Notes: generated by a model from the letters alone, not told the origin. A DNA stretch of 64,000 nucleotides from Paulinella micropora (GCA_009731375.1 BJOX01000350.1:34445-98444); one strand, 5' to 3'. Positions 31,352 to 41,601 are shown, numbered from the stretch's first letter. Numbers and translations are program-made.

Positions 31352-31355
31352 ATGT
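31352..31355. repeat. 4-bp target-site duplication, left (ATGT)
   Basis: ATGT immediately outside the left transposon end, repeated at 38831-38834. Removing the element and one copy leaves the two fibre segments in one reading register. Confidence 0.85.
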
Positions 31356-31722
31356 AACAAAAATTTCGGCCAAATGTGACGTCAAGTTTTGGGTTGAAAT
31401 AGATTACTTTACCTACTTTTTTTTCAACTATGACAATATGCATAAAACACATGGAAATCAATGGAAATAATTCAGAAACATCTTCTGAATGAATTATCAA
31501 TTAAAAAATATATTAATTTAATAAATTTCAAGTTGTTACATAGTATTGAACTTGCCTAAGTCATAACTTGCCTAAGTCACATAACTTGCCTAAGTCATAA
31601 CTTACCTAAGTCATATTAATAAATATACAATCAGCGTACTTTTGCAGTAATAATTTGCTTTATTTAATATTAATTAAACAAATATTTTATTATTAATCAG
31701 AATTGTCATCACTGATTTCTAC
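31356..31722 (+). repeat. novel transposon left TIR
   Basis: About 367 bp matching the reverse complement of the right end. It includes four tandem AACTTGCCTAAGTCA-type units at ~31552-31616. Its inner edge covers the last ~12 codons of the transposase gene (VEISDDNSD-stop). Confidence 0.85.
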
Positions 31723-34575
31723 TTCTTCTTCTAATAGTGCAACTGCAGCCTCCGCTGCACCAATGTCGTCGTTGTCGCTGGCTTGCGAGTCATCTGATGA
31801 TTCTAAATCCTCAATAGCAGCAAGCCTGAGCTGGAGATGATGATCCCAGACTCTTTCTATCAAAATGGGTCTGTTTCCCTTCAAAGACAACTTGAAATGT
31901 TTGAGGTAAGACTTCAAACGAGGAACTGTCACGCCTGCCTGCTTTTTCAAATCATCAAAAGTTGCAGACTCATCTAATACGGATCGCATGAAATCGAGAG
32001 GAGCAAGATCAGCTTGTCCTGACCATTCCCTTTTCTCTTCAGCTGTCATTAATCGCGCACCTGGAAAAGTCTTTGGGTGAGCAGGTGTTTTCTTCTGCGA
32101 ATAAATGCGGACTATGGCCATGTCACGTTCCTCCTCTGGAGTCAAGTAGAGAACCCGCTCAATATCCATGCTGCGAGTGGGCGGCAAAGCCCACAAATCA
32201 TCCGGAAGCGGGCCCAGAACTCGAAAATCTGCTCTCCAGACATGGCCTTTCTTATCTGTACATTGGAAATATGCAGGTCTTCCTGGTAGGCCACCCTCTC
32301 CTTCCGCTCCTGTATAATGCAGCCTAGTCCACATCTTAGAGAGCATGATTTCTTCCAACCATTCCCGTTCCTCCTGAGAACAATAGTCCTTGCTCAATAT
32401 GAAATCAATGTCTTCCTTATGTCTCTCACTCACCCACTCAACTGGTGGTAAGAGGGCAGGCTTACCTTCCGGACTTCGGAGGAAAAGGTTGAGAGGTTGA
32501 GCTTCCGGATCACCTCCTTCTCCAAGCCAATCCTTGGATGCATCACCATACGGCCGATACCGGACGTCTACTAATCGATCACGACTAGTAGAGGTCAAAT
32601 ACTGCAATCCTAGCGGCTTTTCTATTTGCGTGCAATTTGGATTCACACACCCTTCGTAATACGAGTCCCAATCGTAATTTTCAGTGAGAAGAAGCAGGAC
32701 ATGCCGCTTACCGGTCCTCCGGTAACCTAGCAGCATCTTACACAATGCTTGTGCAATGTTCGTGGTTGTGAAAGTTTTATTCCAACCATATTTTCGTACG
32801 ATAGAATGTCTTTGATCTTGAATGTTGTGGGAGTGATGACTTACCATTCTATTCTGCGTTCCATCCTTTTCCCATTCGTGCACTACTTTGTCGCAGTTAA
32901 AGCCGTGCTGAGCGATTGCAGTGTTCTCCGGCCCACCATCACATTCTAAGGAATAGAAAAGAGCTGTAGTAGTATCCGGATTCCATAATTCCCACCGGCG
33001 CAAGTGATAGAGAAAAGTAACATTCGCGTTTACTCCATGTTTAATCTCAGGTCCATGTACAAGGATGAACTCCGTGTCACCGCCAAACGAGATAGCTCCG
33101 CCCCAGCTAAGCTTCAACAAATGTCTCCCTTTGAAGTCGTCGAGAATTCGCCGGCACGAAGGAATGAAGACGGGCCTGCTCATGTCAATCGTCATGCAGC
33201 CGTAGAACTGCTTCGCCGATGCGGCCTGGTGCATTCGCCTCATTGACTGCCGACGACAAGCCTGGTGAACCTTGTGATGTAGGTTGTTTCTAGCAGTCCA
33301 TCGTTTCGCTTCAGCGTCGCTCTTGAAACCTTTCTCCCTCTCCTCGTAGAGTCGGTAGCATACGTTACAAAGCCCGAATCCCCCCTTGCGCATCTCCTTA
33401 ACGAAGTTGAGTTCTGCCTTGAAGACTCGTTTCACAGATGGTTTACTGGGGGTTGGGCCGGGCGCTCTTCCTATTCCGGGAGAATCCTTGTGCCATTCAT
33501 CACAGATATGTCGGTACATGAGCTCGAAATCGTCCACCTTCTGTAAATGCCATATCCCGTCGGCGATAGTTTCAACTGTCTTCTCAAAGTAGGCAAACAT
33601 GTGCGAGTATATCCAGTCTTCCTGCCCCATCGAAGTAGTAGAAGGCGCTCGAAGGTAATGAGATCTGCAGTTGGTGTAGAGATAAAGAGCCCTTGCCATC
33701 GTGCGTCTGCCAACGCCATGGATTAACATCCTACATACACACATACATACATACATACATACATACATTACATACATATATACACATATATACAATACAT
33801 ACATACATACATACATGCATACATACATAACATAACATACATACATAACATACATAACATACACACATACATACATAACATACATAACATACCACATATT
33901 CCTACAAACGCGTTGTCCACGGAAACGGTATACACGGCCTGAAGAGGTATCAAATGCTTCCAGTTGTGACACTACCACGAAGTGAGCTCCTTTAAAGATT
34001 TTCCCAAGTTTGAAATGCGAGCGTGAACGACAGACTCCAAAGGAACGACAAGAAAGCATCGGCCGGTTAAACAACACCTATGTTTGTATGTATGCATGTG
34101 TGTATGCTTGTATGTATGCATGTATTTATGTATGTCTGTATGTATTTATGCATATTTTAAGAATGTATGCATGTATGTATGCATGTACGTATGTATGTGT
34201 GTATGTATTTATGTATGTATATATGTATGTATGTATGTACCTTGACATAACACTGTGTTTGAGCTCGCGCATTGTCATCCCAAGAAGCCGCTGAAGCCCC
34301 TTTGATCGCAACTCCCTTGGCAGAGCAGGCTTTCGCTTCTTGAAGTTGTATTGCCTGGAATTCTTGCGTGGCTCCATACGTCTCTGTATCTGGACACTGT
34401 ACCGAACGTACAGCGGTAAGTCGTCAGCGTTGGGAAAGTTGCCTGTCTTCGTTTCTCCTCTTGTAGTTGGCAACTCAAGCTCGGGAATGGTAGGAGGCGC
34501 ATACAAAGCAGCTGGCAAGACAGGCCGATCTGAACTCTTGGGCTCCGACTTGAGACGCTTGCGGCTTGATTGCAT
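31693..34575 (-). CDS. DDE-like transposase, two coding exons, SAP-like C-terminus
   Basis: Exon 1 (34575-34241, 335 nt) begins MQSSRKRLKSEP. A 510-bp intron (34240-33731) full of TACA repeats starts GTACAT and ends TGTAG. Exon 2 (33730-31693) continues in phase, giving 790 aa. Motifs: Cys-containing FGLCNVCYRLY; core ISFGGDTEFILVHG; FYSLECDGGPENTAIA with candidate catalytic Asp; SHHSHNIQDQRHSIVRKYGW with a second candidate; later GKRHVLLLLTENYDWDSYYEG. Near the C-terminus LKSYLKHFKLSLKGNRPILIERVWDH resembles a SAP DNA-binding helix pair, followed by an acidic tail. Upstream, TTTTCTTGCAG at ~34583 suggests a 5'-UTR intron. Likely role: cutting and joining the element's ends. Confidence 0.75.
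33731..34240 (-). repeat. (TACA)n microsatellite inside transposase intron
   Basis: TACA/TGCATACA-type repeat at 33735-33890 and 34078-34240, with a unique middle part. The splice signals GT and AG lie exactly at its edges and exon phases agree. Confidence 0.7.
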
Positions 34576-34582
34576 GGTTGGT

Positions 34583-35305
34583 CTGCAAGAAAACAAAAAC
34601 AAAACCAAAGAAAACAAAAGAAATATAGTTAGCTTTTAACAAATAAACAAACAAAGGGAACTATGCATGCAAGCAAATGAAAGAGTAGGTGACCAGCATG
34701 CACAGTGCAGCCTGGTGGAGCAGTGGAAGCGTGGCAGAAAGTTCCAAAGCGGCCTCCAACCGTTAGCCTACTGTGCCCCCTGCTCCAAAGTTTCACACAG
34801 AAAAAAACCAGTGTTCTCCCTTGAATGCAACATGAGCAAAGGAACCACACACATACACAAATATGACAACAAGTACCTTCAACATTTACAGCGAAGGAGC
34901 CAAGACGGCACAAAGCCGCATACGAGCAAAAGGTTTCGACGGGCGTCAATGTCGGAACGAGGACGAAGGATCCGAGATTTTCGGGATTTTTTTGCAGAAG
35001 TACCTGCCACAAGGGCAAAGTCAGGGATAAACAAACTCACTTGTAGTTCCAGGTGCGACCTGCAAGTGCTGAGTTGGAGAAGCCAGCCTTCTTCTTCCTT
35101 CCTTTGACGTGGCAAAAGGTTGTGGGTTGCAAAAATTGGTCTCGGTTGGCGGCAAAAAGTGGGTTGAAGAGCCAATGCATCCGATCCGGCTCCAAAAAGG
35201 TACACCATTGTGCTTTTTGCCAGTCACTCCAACTCCGTTTTCCGTACTCCAACCGCCAACATTTTCGGGTGGGTGCTTTGAGTGGTGCACCACACTTTTT
35301 GCAGT
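34583..35305. promoter_or_regulatory. central divergent promoter region of novel transposon
   Basis: Lies between the 5' ends of the two transposon genes. It contains a probable 5'-UTR intron acceptor for the transposase on the minus strand. GAACGAGGACGAAGGATCCGAG and similar purine-rich stretches lie centrally. No credible ORF. Confidence 0.4.
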
Positions 35306-38094
35306 ATGTCGGAAGTCAAGAAGTGCCTGGCGGTTCGTCGTGACGAGAAGGAGTTCTGGGTCCTTTGTGACGTTGGTGGCGAGGAGTGGCGGATACTAAA
35401 GGAAGTCAAGACAGATAAAAACTGGGCAAAAATTGGCAAGTTAGAGTGGCCAAAATGGGAGGAGGTAGGAGAACACGTAGTGAAGAGATGGAACAAGACA
35501 GGTTACTTGGTAGCGAGCAAGACGCAGGAGAGATGGAGTGGGGCGCCCGCAAGTGAAAGCAGTGCAGTGAGTGGAGTGAAACGATCACTGAGAGACAGAA
35601 ACACTAGGCAGGTCAGCTACGAGGAGGAGAACGAACACGATGACGAACAACAAAAGGAAGAGTCAGAGTACGAAGAAAAAGAGGAAGGGTCAGAGACAGA
35701 TGATGAAGAAAGAGATGAAGAAACACAAGAAGAAGAAGAGAGTGAAAAAGAAGGAGACGATGATACGACCGAACAACCAACGAAGAGACAGAAGACAGGT
35801 AAGAGGCAGGTGAAGCGAAATAGAAAGGGAGGCAAGAAGGAGAAGAAACCAGCGAGAAAGAAGCAGAAGACAGCAGCGACAGAAAAGAAAAGCGAGAACA
35901 AAGGTGAGAAGGAAGGTGAGAAGGAAGGTGAAGATGAAGGTGAAGAGCAGAGAGGCAAAAAGAAAAAGAAAAAAAGTAAACAGGCACAGTACAAATGGAC
36001 AGACAAAGAGTTGAAAGAGAAAGAGAGAATCAGAAAAAAAGAAAGAGAAAGATTGAAACAAGAAGAAAGGGAGCGCACAGGCAGTGAAGCGAACAGTGCA
36101 GATAAAGGTGAGAAAGATGAAGAGGAAGGTGAGAAGAAAGAGAAAGATGAAGAGGAAGGTGAGAAGAAAGACAAGAACAAAGGTGCAGAGAAAGACAAGA
36201 GTGGAGACAAAGGTGAGAAGAAAGAGAAAGGTGGAAAGACAGTCAAGGTAGCGCCAACCCCCGACTCTAGCTCAGGTTCTGTCCTCGTTTCGAGTAACTT
36301 AAAGCCAAAGTCGGTAGATATGCCAGAAGATGAAAAGCATGAGGACCTCGATTTGGACGTTGAGGCTGCTTTAAAAGCCAAGCATGAGCTAGACTTTGGA
36401 TTGGATGACATGGAGGGATTCGATTTTGGAAATGCGTTTGGGCTTCGGGACTCGGACGACGAAGATGACTTGGATCTGTCATCCCTCCCACCAGTTCAAG
36501 CCGCGAACACAGTGTCACCGAGTACCAAGGGTAATAATTCCGATCTCTTGCTACAGCCCTCGCCCACCTCTCGTCGTTATGTCGTGAAATCGATTCCGCA
36601 GTATCGCTTTGGGGAAGCCCAAGACCAAGAGGAGTGCGAGGGAGAAGTTTTTTTAATAGAGGTGAATGTGGTCTGAAGGAGCGATTCGTTTTATTGGACC
36701 TCATGTCTTCCGCGCAGCACAAAGTCAATGGAGTGCTGGTGGTGTTTCGAAAGAAGATGTTTCTCAGAACAGTAGAGAAGGAGCTGGTAGTGCTTCTTGG
36801 GCCTGCTGGCTTGTTCAAGCGCAGTGGAAAAAGCAAACTCACTTGTAAGTCAAAGATGCCCCGGGTTCTTGTTGTAAGCAGGAAGGTCACGGATGGAATC
36901 AAAACTTGGTGGCAGCCGCGTTTTTTGAAGTTATGCAAAGTAAATCTGGAGCTTTCCATGGCTGAGGGAATGGTTGAAGAGAAGGAGTGGAACGAGGTGC
37001 ATGCCGACCTTTTGCAGCCGTACAGCGTAGACTTGCCTTCCGCCGACCTACCGCTGCTGAAAGACTTTGATATGCTAGAGGATCAGGAGGCGGGACCTCG
37101 CAGGAGCTTACGCGATACTAAGCCCCCCGATTTTCTGACCCCCGGCAGCGTTGATACACCAAAGCCTGATGAAGAGGAACAGGATACTCCTCATTCCTTG
37201 CCCCCAGCCAAGCCCAAAAAAACCAACAAACAACATGACACACATACTTGTACATGCAAAAATTGCACGAGGTGGCGAAAGAAACAGGCTGCTTTGGTCC
37301 TATATGTTGTTGCTGTGTTTCCTTTCCTGAGTTTGTGCTGTTGTAGGTGGGTCAGGCAGGTCAGTCGACCAAGCACGGGAATGGTGAGAGCAAGGTACCC
37401 CCCCCCCCCGCAGCAGCTTCCATGTCTGATATGAATGTATGTGCTGATTCACAGGTGAACAATGAACATGGAAAGGGATGCAAATGCATTCAGTGTGTGC
37501 CGGGCCATGGGAAGGGATGCAAATGCACGGACTGTGTGCCGGGCCACGGGAAGGGATGCAAATGCACGGACTGTGTGCCGGGCCACGGGAAGGGATGCAA
37601 ATGCACGGACTGCCTCGGCCATGGGAAGGGATGCAAATGCACGGACTGTGTGCCGGGCCATGGGGAGGGATGCGTATGTAAAGAGTGCGCTCCGCAGCTT
37701 CACAACCAGGGGAATGGCCCCCCCTCCCCCCCAGCAGCTGCAGCAATTTGTTCAGCCCCCGCAATCTACTAACCCACAGCAACAGTATCACCCTGGCAGC
37801 TTTGTTTTGCCGCAGCAGCAGCATGCATATGAGTACGGCGTTCAGTTCGGTCAGCAGCAACAGTTCGCTGAGTTCGGTCAGCAGCAACAGTCCACTCAGT
37901 TCTATCAGCAGCAACAGTTCCCTAAGTTTGGTCAGCAGCAACAGCAACACGTGTACCAGGTCATGCATGGTAATGGACAATCATATTACAATTACATCCC
38001 AACAGCGACGGTTCCATTGGCAGCGGTAATGGAGTTGGAACATTTAACCGCCAGGAATGCCATTCTTCGCAGCCATGGCATCAACATTGTATAA
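35306..38094 (+). CDS. charged CxCxxC-repeat, Gln-rich partner protein (broken frames)
   Basis: Open from ATG 35306 (MSEVKKCLAVRRDEKEFWVL) to ~36650. The first ~75 residues are globular; residues ~100-340 are Glu/Lys/Arg-rich with KGGKKEKK and GEKKEKDEEEGEKK repeats. A frame change near a T-run (36650) leads to 36660-37290 (RFVLLDLMSSAQHKVNGVLVV; PRRSLRDTKPPDFL; HTCTCKNCTRWRKKQ). A likely short intron ends TGTTGTAG at ~37348. Then five or six copies of GHGKGCKCTDCVP (37465-37690) follow, then another frame change in a C-run (~37725) and a Gln-rich tail ending at 38094. Cys spacing suggests metal binding. A possible DNA-binding or regulatory partner of the transposase; unrecognised. Confidence 0.6.
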
Positions 38095-38285
38095 CATTAT
38101 TGTTCTCAATTAAAGTTTCAAAGTCTATTTGAGTATTTGTAACTTATAATTATTCATTTTATTAATTTATTGTTTATCAAAATGATCAATGATTGCATTG
38201 AATATTGCATCAAAAATTTAGTTTACGTATTTCATTGACTTAGGTTTTTCCAAATTGCATATTTGTATTAATGATAAAATGAAGT

Positions 38286-38830
38286 AGAAATCAGTGATGA
38301 CAATTTTGATTAATAATAAATATTTGTTTCATTAATATTAAACAAAGCAAATTATTACTGCAAAAGTACGCTCATTGCATATTTATTAGTATGACTTAGG
38401 CAAGTTATGACTTAGGCAAGTTATGTGACTTAGGCAAGTTATGATTTAGGCAAGTTCAATACTATGTAACAACTTGAAATTTATTAAATTAATATATGTT
38501 TTAATTAATAATTCATTCAGAAGATGTTTCTGAATTATTTCCATTCATTTCCATGTGTTTTTATGCATATTGTCATAGTAGGCAAGTTATGACTTAGGCA
38601 AGTTATGTGACTTAGCAAGTTATGACTTAGGCAAGTTCAATACTATGTAACAACTTGAAATTGATTAAATTAATATATTTTTAATTAATAATTCATTCAG
38701 AAGATGCTTCCGAATTATTTCCATTGATTTCCATGTGTTTTTATGCATATTGTCATAGTTGAAAAAAAAGTAGGTAAAGTAATCTATTTCAACCCAAAAG
38801 GCGACGTCACATTTGGCCGAAATTTTTGTT
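38286..38830 (-). repeat. novel transposon right TIR with internal duplication
   Basis: Reverse complement of the left TIR, but a block of ~185 bp (TATGACTTAGGCAAG.. to ..TGCATATTGTCATAGT) is present twice (about 38395-38580 and 38581-38757). The inner edge carries a copy of the transposase stop region (GAAGTAGAAATCAGTGATG). Confidence 0.8.
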
Positions 38831-38834
38831 ATGT
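38831..38834. repeat. 4-bp target-site duplication, right (ATGT)
   Basis: Matches 31352-31355. Confidence 0.85.
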
Positions 38835-40890
38835 GGTTCCTGTTAATCCCGCACTCGCCGTGATTAAACCGCTTGCTGTTATTGCTCCGCTTGTTGTTAA
38901 TGTGTAGCTAGTCATATTTCTAATCAATGTTATATCATAATTAAATGTCTCATAATCAAAATACAAACTGGCTATACGGACTTGGCTTCTAAATGAAGTT
39001 TCTCCACTTCCCGCCTTGTTCGCCACGAATATGATATATCTAGCAGAAGCATTTGAAGCTGGTGTGTATGTTTTAGTTGTTTGTGAAGCCCAAGCCTCTC
39101 CACTCCTGCTGTCCCATAATGTGTATGTAATGTTGTCAGTGCTTACTCCCACATACCAAATGCTCGGTGTTGTTTCAATGTAATTAGCGGATGAAGACCT
39201 AACATAATAATTTTTTATCTTGTATATCGCTCCTAAGTCAATTTTTATGTATTCGCCCGTGTATGGTGTTCCTCCCCAAGTATTTGTAGTTGCTGGCACT
39301 CTTGTATAAACTCCTGTCGTGTCGTTGTAGTATATAGCCGTAGACCAATAATTGTTCTGGTCGGCGTTAAAAGCATAATACGCTGGATAATATTCATTAG
39401 AAGCAGAAGCAATAAAACCTCCTGAATTATTGCTCGTCATAGCCTGCGGGGCGGTGTATAAAGTAAAAGCAGAAGCACCCATTTTAACATCATCAGTCAT
39501 CGTCCCACCTGACAAAGCAAGGAAAGCCAATGACCCTGTGGAATTTACCCAGTTTGTGCCGTTGTATGTTAGTAATTGGCCGTTTGCGGGTGTTTTTATT
39601 ATTACATCACTTAAAGCATCTATTGATTTATTTCCTAATCTTGTATCAAAGTCCGTATTCGCCCTTGCGGTGGTGTAGTATAAGTTAGTGCCTTCTGCTA
39701 AATTGGTGGTGCTCTTTGTTGCTAATTGTGTATCAAATCTCGCATTGGTGTAATATAAATTAGTGCCCTATGCTAAGTTAGTAGTTGATTTAGTCGCCAG
39801 TCTCGTATCAAAATCTGTATTTACCCTGGCTGTCGTATAGTAAAGGTTTGTTCCTTCTGCTAAGTTAGTGGTTGATTTAGTCGCTAGTCGTGTGTCAAAG
39901 TCCGTATTTGCTCTGGCTGTCGTATAGTAAAGGTTTGTTCCTTCTGCTAAGTTAGTAGTTGATTTTGTTGCTAGTTGTGTATCAAACCTAGCATTAGTAT
40001 AGTATAAGTTTGTTCCTTCTGCTAAGTTAGTGGTTGATTTAGTGGCGAGACGTGTATCAAAATCTGTATTTGCTCTTGCTGTCGTATAATAAAGGTTCGT
40101 CCCTTTGCTAAGTTAGTAGTTGATTTACTAGCTAGTCGTGTGTCAAAGTCCGTATTTGCTCTGGCTGTCGTATAATATAGATTGGTTCCTTCTGCTAAGT
40201 TGGTCGTGCTCTTTGTCGCTAATTGAGTGTCAAACCTTGCAGTGGTGTAATAAAGGTTTGTTCCTTCTGCTAAGTTTGATGTTGATTTAGTGGCTAGTCG
40301 TGTGTCAAAGTCTGTATTTGCCCTCGCTGTTGTATAGTATAAATTAGTTCCTTCTTTTAAGTCAGCTGTCGTTTTTAATAAAAGCCTAGCATCAAAGTCT
40401 GTGTTTGATCTTGCTGTGGTATAATATAGATTAGTCCCTTCTTTTAAGTCTGCGGTTGTTTTTAATAAAAGCCTAGCATCAAAGTCTGTATTTGCCCTCG
40501 CTGTCGTATGGTATAGATTAGTTCCCTCTTTTAAGTCGGCGGTCGTTTTTAATAAAAGCCTAGCATCAAAGTCTGTATTTGCTCTTGCTGTGGTATAGTA
40601 TAAATTGGTGCATTCTTTTAAGTCTGTTGTTGATTTTAATAAAAGTCTAGCATCAAATCTTCCGTCAGTATAGTATAGATTGGTGCCTTCTTTTAAGTCA
40701 GTCGTGCTTTTGGTAGCCAGTCGTGTATCAAATCGCCCGTCAGTATAATAAAGATTTATCGGGTCGGCATCTTCTGGCACTCTGTCTGTATTAAGGCCTA
40801 TTATATTCGTGTTCGTTAAGTCAAGGTTTGCGATAGATAAGCTGTCCGTGGGATTTCATTAAGACCTAATAAACTTTTGAATTGTGACAT
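38835..40890 (-). CDS. fibre gene proximal part with tandem repeats (frame-broken)
   Basis: 5' half of the fibre gene interrupted by the transposon. The ATG at 40890 (MSQFKSLLGLNEIP) follows the promoter module. From ~40780 to ~39640 there are about 14 tandem units of ~84-90 bp encoding EGTNLYYTTARANTDFDTRLATKSTTNLA-like sequence. This pattern is familiar from phage and algal-virus tail fibres. A carbohydrate-binding/coagulation-factor-5/8-like segment (39530-38900; NEYYPAYYAFNADQNNYWSTA, YIKIDLGAIYKIKNYYV, ARYIIFVANKAG) and GLITASAG repeats follow. Frame breaks lie near 40830, 40100 and 39770. The S74 end is on the other side of the transposon. Confidence 0.75.
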
Positions 40891-40910
40891 TGTAGGTGCT
40901 CTTTTTCAAA

Positions 40911-40955
40911 AACCACCTACGACCTCAAAAACTATATAATATAAAATATATTTTT
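40911..40955 (-). promoter_or_regulatory. fibre promoter/leader module
   Basis: Minus strand: AAATATATTTTATATTATATAG, then GTTTTTGAGGTCGTAGGTGG, then TTTTTGAAAAAGAG and the ATG at 40890. Near-identical in order and spacing to the ATPase leader at 24537-24584. Confidence 0.6.
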
Positions 40956-41071
40956 AATGGCGGAGTTACAGAGGCGGCAGTCTCTATGTTTATTAATAAA
41001 AACTAAATAATATTATTTTGTATAATAATATAAACAAGTCATAAAATGCCGAAGGTAATAGAGAGGTTGCT

Positions 41072-41569
41072 ATGAAAAATCTTGAAAAGGGGTGGGAGGC
41101 GAAGAAGAAACAGGCTAAGCAGAGGAAGATTGAGAGGGCTAAGGAATTACTCGCGGAGGAAGAGGCTAAGAATGTGAAAGAAATGACGGCAGACGAAAAG
41201 ATGGACCACATTACTAAGAAGCAGTTGGCGAAAGATATGATTGAGGGGCGGGACGGTGAGATAAGTGAGGAAAGCAGTGAAAGCGATGAAGAGGTTGAAC
41301 AGGACTTTGTTGATATTGTTGCCCGACGGGTTGCGGGTATGAAATTGAAGACCAAACAGAAGAAGGCGAAGAAAGCGGTAAAAAAGAAACTGCCTGAATT
41401 AGAAGAAAGCGATGATAGCGAAAGCGAAAGCGAGGAAGAAGAGGAAGAGCCCAAGCCTAAGAAAGGTGGTAAGAAATTCAGCCGTGTTAGTGTCAATGTT
41501 TATAACCAACAAGCTGAGAAACCGAAAAAAGAAAACAATGATACATCTAAGATATTTTTAAAGTTTTAG
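41072..41569 (+). CDS. uncharacterised charged coiled-coil protein
   Basis: 165 aa and intact. A Lys/Glu-rich helix (EKGWEAKKKQAKQRKIERAKELLAEEEAK) is followed by an acidic Ser/Glu stretch (SEESSESDEE), KQKKAKKAVKKK, a second acidic stretch (DDSESESEEEEEEP) and a C-terminus FSRVSVNVYNQQ. It reads away from the divergent fibre gene. An upstream ATG at 41046 is in another frame and closes quickly. Not recognised; possibly a core or scaffold protein. Confidence 0.5.
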   Translation: MKNLEKGWEAKKKQAKQRKIERAKELLAEEEAKNVKEMTADEKMDHITKKQLAKDMIEGRDGEISEESSESDEEVEQDFVDIVARRVAGMKLKTKQKKAKKAVKKKLPELEESDDSESESEEEEEEPKPKKGGKKFSRVSVNVYNQQAEKPKKENNDTSKIFLKF

Positions 41570-41601
41570 TAAGGGCAAGCCCTTACAAACCCAAGTTTTG
41601 T

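Larger units (their letters stand above)
28300..32526. repeat. near-exact repeat of 24064-28289 (probable assembly artefact)
   Basis: Every gene in 24064-28289 recurs here at an offset of 4236 (4237 after one inserted C near 32202). The encoded proteins compared are identical. The copies abut a 10-N gap and the repeat starts and stops inside genes (ATPase and transposase). This is what an unmerged contig overlap or uncollapsed haplotype looks like. Confidence 0.85.
31356..38830. mobile_element. undescribed two-gene DNA transposon with long TIRs
   Basis: The 7475-bp element starts AACAAAAATTTCGGCC and ends with its reverse complement. It is flanked by ATGT and sits inside the Polinton fibre gene. 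Inverted repeats are ~367 bp on the left and ~545 bp on the right, the latter lengthened by an internal duplication. Inside are a spliced minus-strand transposase gene (34575-31693) and a plus-strand gene (35306-38094), started divergently from a shared ~0.7-kb central region. The D..GGPEN and HSHNIQDQRH motifs plus the 4-bp duplication resemble Sola-like or DUF7869-related elements, but I cannot assign a superfamily. Confidence 0.85.

Noticed and set aside
24064-32526. True tandem duplication giving two ATPase and two S74 fibre genes
   Set aside because: The copies are near-identical, meet at a 10-N gap and begin and end within genes. An unmerged contig overlap explains this better.
33768-34077. 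N-terminal extension of the transposase through the TACA repeat (start at 34077)
   Set aside because: It encodes only repeat-derived Tyr/Val/Cys/Met runs. Splice sites at 34240 and 33731 join a sensible upstream exon in phase.
35617-36411. Minus-strand Ser/Phe-rich ORF of 264 aa
   Set aside because: It is the antisense shadow of the Lys/Glu-rich plus-strand gene.
37465-37690. CRISPR-like array from the regularly spaced 39-bp repeats
   Set aside because: The repeats are coding (GHGKGCKCTDCVP), directly tandem without unique spacers, and in a eukaryotic transposon.
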